From Nautilus pompilius (taxonomy: Eukaryota; Mollusca; Cephalopoda; Nautilida; Nautilidae), in the NCBI GenBank assembly GCA_018389105.1, contig JACATO010001445.1, forward strand, positions 124,001 through 188,000: a stretch of DNA of 64,000 bases, read 5' to 3'. The translations under genes were made by a program, and so were the position numbers. Position 1 is the first letter of the stretch. Each line of letters starts with the position of its first letter. The notes beneath the pieces were generated by a model that saw only the letters and a list, made by a program, of their open reading frames with translations, ran no database searches and was not told the DNA's origin. Of the stretch, positions 59,216 through 64,000 are shown in pieces.

Positions 59216-61014
59216 AAGTGACAGAATTATACAGCAGTGGATTCAAAGCATTGGCTTAGCATCTGTATAACCCCATAAAAATGCCACACTAATTTAATGT
59301 ACAATGTTATGAAAAAACAGAAGCAAATGAAAAATAAGTATGAGACACACTACATTATAATGTTGAGATGTATTCTTGCAAATTTATATAATTCAGGCAC
59401 TGCTTTTGTTGTTAAAAATTATGTGAAGGTTGCATATTTTTTACTTTTTGGCTGAAACTACTGCAAGAGGAGATAGCATTTTTCTAATCATCTACAAATG
59501 ACTGCATAGACAATACATACATGACTGAACTGTTTCATACTTTTAGTAGCTTTCGGTCAAACCCGTGCTTCATTTCATTATTTCTTGGTTTAAAAAATTT
59601 ATTTTTCACTTAATATATAATTGAAATTTTTGGCATTCTGTTCTTTCCGCAAGCAGGTTAACTTATTATGTAGCACACTTGTTCACCATGATACTATACA
59701 AGATTGGATCTCACCATAAGTATGGGTCTTGCCAGTGGGCATGGTTTCTTTCCATCTTTGGTACTGGCTCATTCTGCTTGGATTTCTTGCTGGTTACTCT
59801 GTACCGCTTCCTTCCACTTATCGGCGGTGGGGTAGGTTTTTTTCTTTCTCCTGCTGAAGTTGGCAGTATTCATGCTGTTTGAACACGGGCACTAGACACT
59901 TCGACAATGGTACCACACACCACTTTCATGCTTGGAAGCACACTACACTTGGCCAATGTGCATGCTGTAGATAAAGAACTGCTGTTACATTCAAAACATT
60001 TTGAGAATCATGCACAAACACCACATGATTTCTAGAATAGTCTGAAGAACTCTCTCTGTTGCTTTAGCTGTTTTTCTAAAAAAAAAAAGAAAAAAATATA
60101 TATTTCTGAATTCTACCTAACTTGCACAGAACTGAAATCACAATTACAAGCTAGAAGAAAAGAAAATGATTTATTATTAATATGGTTAATATTTCAAGTG
60201 TCTGTATGTGAAGGAAAGAAAGCATTTGGTTTAGGTTGTTACCAGACAGGAAATTTTAACAAAATCCTCTTGTGAAAAAAGTGAGTAAATAACCTACAGT
60301 ATAATTTCAGAAATGTATTCATTTGATACATATACAGCATCAGAATCATTCTCAGACGCTGAAATATGTTCAGGGCCAGTTCAAGGCCTAGGCTAATTGG
60401 GCAGTTTCCCAGGGTGCCATGTGCAGGGTTAGGGGCTGGGGAGAATAGAATAGAAAAGAAAAACTTGATAAGTAAAAAAAAAAAAAATAAAAATAAAAAG
60501 TGATTGTGTGATTCTTATAGTTGTGGCAAGAGACGAGGAAAGCTTCACGGAAGTCAGCATTTGTAATATCTGTAATAAATTCTTCATTCCTGTATTCGTA
60601 ATTTTTTTATCATTATAAAAAATATTAAAATGGTAAGTCTTAAGGGGGGTGAAATCCAATTTGCCTAGGCACTGATAATCCTAGCTAGACCAACATATTC
60701 CCGTATGCCCATTCAAGGTACACAGCTCTCAAAACACTACAATATAAACAAGTTTTAGTTACTATAAATTGTGTAAATAGTAATTAACACTAATTAAAAC
60801 AACAATGAAAAAGAAATACAAACTTAAAAATGGATTCCTTATAAATTGAGATTTTTTTTTTAAAGTAATTTTTATAAACAGTGAATTAAAAAATACAGAA
60901 TTTTATAGCAATTTAGGAAATACCTGATAAATGAAATACAATTTAAAACAACGTGGTGCTTTCTGTGTTTCTCTTCAGCAGTAAATTATGCTTTTCTTAC
61001 GATCAGTTAACCAC
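59216..61014 (+). other. Intronic AT-rich sequence, nothing recognised
   Basis: A-rich runs occur near 60079 and 60475. Short frames carry no domain. Confidence 0.5.
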
Positions 61015-61290
61015 TGGTGATTTGGTAATTAGATTACTGGACTTCTATGGTTGAAGGCCAGAGTTTGAATCCCAGTGGAGACCAGTCCAGTCTGGCAAAC
61101 CTACCTAGTGCAGTTTCTTTTAGCTATTCTTCACCAGTTATCGGTGTGTGTTTCTTCCAACATATAAAAATTAACAGTTACAGTAGGGTTTTCTGGGCAC
61201 ATGGTGAAATAGCTTGCACTTCAACCTCTCCTCAAAACCGTCAGCTGTACCCAGGTATTATGCTTTGTCACCAAAACTAATATCCCCACA
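61015..61290 (+). mobile_element. SINE-like copy with B-box AGTTTGAATCCC
   Basis: The sequence GATTACTGGACTTCTATGGTT leads to the B-box-like GAGTTTGAATCCCAGTGG, then CTGGCAAACCTACCTAG, TTAGCTATTCTTCACCAG and CGGTGTGTGTTTCTTCC. It is related to the copies at 58905 and 61690 by motif order but more diverged. Confidence 0.55.
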
Positions 61291-61689
61291 TTTTCTATTT
61301 TTAACTCTTCTGCTGTGAGATGCTCTTAGACCTTGAAAGTCAGCACAGGGATTTAACAAGATGATTATTACTTGAGTGTGACCTAACCACCACAGAGCCA
61401 ACTTTATTGGTATAATTTTAATATGCTTATTAAATATTCCAATTAGGACTGGGTTCTTTTTTCACATGAAAAGGCTAGAATGCAGTATTTAATTTAAAGT
61501 GTGGACAAATCTAGTAGCTTTCACATTAATTTTTCTGTTAAATGATGATGATGATGATGTCAATGATAAATAGTCAAAAAGAAGTTCTGTCACAGCAGCT
61601 ACAGCAGTAATTAATCTTAAAGCCATAATAGTTTACCCAGTCATTTGTTAGATACAGGTCTTTGGTGTTGTGTACTGGTCAGAAGTAAC

Positions 61690-61880
61690 TGCATTAATGG
61701 TTGCTGCAGTGGCAGACTATTGGACTGCTAAGGTCAAGGGTGTGAGTTCAGTTTCTGTAGGATATTGACTAGGTTTGGCATACCTCTCAGACATGGTTGC
61801 TTTTAACTCTAATTCTGCAGCAGGCCACATGTGCTTCCACCCCCCACACATCTAAAGAAATGAGTTCTGTTAGGGATTTC
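61690..61880 (+). mobile_element. SINE-like copy, same family as 58905
   Basis: CAGACTATTGGACTGCTAAGG, an eroded B box (GTGAGTTCAGTTTCTG), GGTTTGGCATACCTCTCAGACA and CTAATTCTGCA appear in the same order as in the 58905 copy. Confidence 0.6.
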
Positions 61881-61994
61881 CCTGTTACTGTTGGAAATGC
61901 CATGTGGTGCAGGAAGTTTCGTTTAATGTTTTTTTAGCTAGTTCATGTTTTTCTGTGAAAGTATCTATGCATGTGGTTGCTGATGTCATTCCAG

Positions 61995-62220
61995 GTTGGA
62001 CGTCTTCTCATCAGGAAGGTTCTTGCAGAGAAACTGAAGCTTGCATACAATACGATACAACTGGCGAGAACTAGCAAAGGCAGACCATACTTAGCGACTG
62101 CTTTGCCACCAATGGTTTCCAAATTTGATTTTAACATCGCCCATCATGGGGACTTTGCTGTAATAGCAGCGGATGCAGAAATACAGATAGGAGTGGATGT
62201 CATGAAAATTGAAGTGCCGA
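61995..62220 (+). CDS. AASDHPPT: AASDHPPT second coding exon (catalytic domain, first half)
   Basis: Acceptor ATTCCAG ends at 61994. The exon continues the protein in phase 0 with VGRLLIRKVLAEKL (54-67), so residues 54-128 lie here. Signature parts of the Sfp-type transferase fold are present: SKGRPYL (80-86), FDFNIAHHGDFAVIA (97-111) and IGVDVMK (118-124). Asp121 corresponds to the Mg-binding aspartate (human D129). The other metal ligand, the glutamate of the W-x2-KE motif, would lie in the next exon, which is outside the window. I end the exon before GTAGGG (CCGA|GTAGGG, phase 1), because the frame beyond it stops after a few non-family residues. No defect is seen in either coding exon. 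Confidence 0.9.
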
Positions 62221-64000
62221 GTAGGGAAATATTTATATATTTTTAAAGTTTTTTTTATTGATTCTTTTATTTGTTATTTTTCTGTTATGTCTTTAAAAAA
62301 AAATGGTTCTGGAAAATGTCCTGATGGATATTTCTGCCATTTAGTTATTGATATTGTATGCAGTGTATAGAATGAGGCAGACAGGGGGGGGGTTTGTGAT
62401 GGCAGGGTTAGTCTTTCAAGTTCGTCCAACAGATGATCAGTTGAATTGAAATTTGGGAATTGTGCTGGCCATGGGAGAACATTCCCATCTTGGGAATAGT
62501 CATCACCATCAGAGTACGCATGGATCGCTGCTGGATGCTCTTGACCAGAGATAATGTTGAAGTAATCTCTGGCACTCTTCTTTGTAAAGGGACCAAGGTG
62601 CCCGGAGTATGCTGCACCAGGTTTGGGGGGGGGGCTTGGACAGTTTGAACTACAAAAAAGAGGGGTAAAGTGATTTATGTGGCTTTTCTCCACATCTGTC
62701 TGTCTCTGCTATCTGCCCAAAAAAAGAATGAAGCAGGGAATATGAAATCGCATCACTTTTCACTAGTCTTTCTTGGTCTGATATCTGTGTTACACCACGC
62801 GAAGCGTCTTTCCATCTTTGGTAATTGTGATCAGCTGTTTACGGCAACAGGTCTCCTACTACTCTCGTCTGTTGCATTGTTCTTCACAAGGTGTGGCTGA
62901 AGATGAGTGTGGATTGCTCTGCATTGAATGTCTCTTTTAGTTGATCTATTATTTGATGATGCTGATAACAGTTGGACTTGACTCTTCCTTACGTGTTGTT
63001 TGCAGTCACAATCCCTCTTCACACCTTTTGTTGTTGCTGATAAATTCAAATGACTGATGTCTTGGAGCAACCTACCAATGAAATGGACTTCTTTTTTGAA
63101 TGCTGTAAAGTCTTTGCCCTTTTCCCCATGTTTATTAGACTGACTGCTTGTTTGAGTCATATTTAGTGCAACAAGGATGATCACTTGTCACATTATGTAG
63201 TCAACTGACTTTGCATTTGCAGCTTCACTTTGTTTCAAATTTGAAAGGGTACATAGGTCCTAAAAAGTGTTCTGCCAGCAGTGTATATATATATATATAT
63301 ATGCGGATGGATGCAAGCGGTAGAGGGCTCATTTGCAAAGTCTGGTTTGTTACAGGAGAATTTTGGATTGGTTGGAGTTCAGTCGGAAGAGAATGCATTT
63401 ATTTCGTATAGGAATTCTCTTTTCAGAATTACTAACAATATAATCATATGCATGCATTTAAAATGTTGTGCCTTATTATCCATAAAAAGAGTGTATTAAA
63501 AAGAATATTTTTAAAACAAGTTCTTTTTTTAAAATCAGGGTTATTTGACTCTAATATCTTTGAGATTTATTGTCTACGTTTGGGTTTTCTAGAATTCTAT
63601 ATATATATATTCACCTTAAGATATTATAATTTCTAAATAATAAATTCTGCTTTTATGTGTACAAATGCCCACAAGAGTAATTTTTAAAGAATACAAGCAA
63701 ACAAAGAACTTTACATGTATTTCATTCAATATAAACTCAATAAGTTAAATAGGTTTGGCAACTGTAGAAGAACCTTTGCCCAGAAGCACTATTTGCTGTA
63801 AAATCAAAGATGCACAGTTTATGGTATCCATTTTTTTTTTTTTTTTTTTTAAGTTTCCTTCTAGTATTTAGCCAAACTTGATGCAGGTACACATCTATTT
63901 GAAATAGATTCTTACCTTTGGTAATACCCCACCCTCTGAAAAGAAATACCCGACAAAACCATGAAACCTTTAAGAGATTTTATTTTATTAGAGCCAAGTG
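62221..64000 (+). other. AASDHPPT next intron, running off the window
   Basis: CpG-poor intronic sequence with a degraded transposase on the minus strand, (TA)10 near 63284-63302 and T19-21 near 63831-63851. The remaining AASDHPPT exons were not found here. Confidence 0.6.
62274..62693 (-). pseudogene. Internally deleted Tc1-like transposase remnant
   Basis: The minus-strand frame contains SARDYFNIISGQEHP (40-54), SDGDDYSQDGN (61-71), LPWPAQFPNFNSTDHLLDEL (73-92) and, further on, KWQKYP (118-123). These follow the order of the Tc1 catalytic core: the DYLN-x3-DQVHP stretch, the second catalytic Asp in a QQDN-type motif, then LPWP-SPDLNPIEHLWDEL. Only 16 residues separate the second and third catalytic positions instead of 34, so a block is deleted. 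The catalytic glutamate is replaced by Asp. Another frame at 62831-63184 may hold eroded N-terminal sequence. Terminal repeats were not found. Confidence 0.6.

Larger units (their letters stand above)
56020..61994 (+). other. AASDHPPT intron (about 6 kb)
   Basis: Donor GTGAGA and acceptor ATTCCAG bound it, and both flanking exons are phase 0. It is very CpG-poor and AT-rich. It contains a TIR transposon, three SINE-like copies (58905, 61015, 61690) and a (GAT)5 run near 61541. No other gene is seen in it. Confidence 0.85.

Overview
The window is spliced animal DNA. It holds two protein-coding genes that can be recognised from sequence, each only in part. The rest is a very repeat-rich non-coding landscape. 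A protostome HAND transcription factor, tRNA-derived SINEs, abundant pyrimidine/purine tracts and a mosaic CpG pattern fit a lophotrochozoan. My best guess is a mollusc, perhaps a cephalopod, but the species is an inference and not something read directly.

Layout. From 1 to about 55.4 kb the DNA is CpG-rich and gene-poor. It is full of microsatellites, homopurine/homopyrimidine tracts and minisatellites. The one clear gene here is HAND (minus strand, first coding exon 31859-32368). Its intron runs leftward, and its short last exon was not found, so the intron may exceed 31 kb. Right of about 55.4 kb CpG drops abruptly. There the phosphopantetheinyl transferase gene AASDHPPT starts on the plus strand, with coding exons at 55858-56019 and 61995-62220, and it runs off the right edge. 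Its introns hold SINEs, a 1.74-kb terminal-inverted-repeat transposon of an uncharacterised family (56048-57791) and a degraded Tc1-like transposase.

The most striking feature is the recurrence of the 8-base CRE palindrome TGACGTCA. I counted roughly 75-80 copies where about one is expected by chance. They sit in four tandem arrays (2243-2722, 6446-7092, 7504-9592, 51752-52126), a few single sites and a dispersed foldback element. In the largest array each 55-bp unit also carries an inverted CCAAT box. In the 6446-7092 array CRE sites alternate with TGATGTAAT, which matches the ATF4-C/EBP (CARE) consensus. These are bZIP-type site arrays by sequence; whether they act as enhancers, decoys or inert satellites is unknown.

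Other points are a 114-bp array whose unit is exactly 38 codons and open on both strands, an 80-bp A-tailed array ending at a Tc1 element, three copies of a palindromic MITE-like family, NRF1/ETS and YY1 motif clusters without an identified gene, and a probable LTR fragment.
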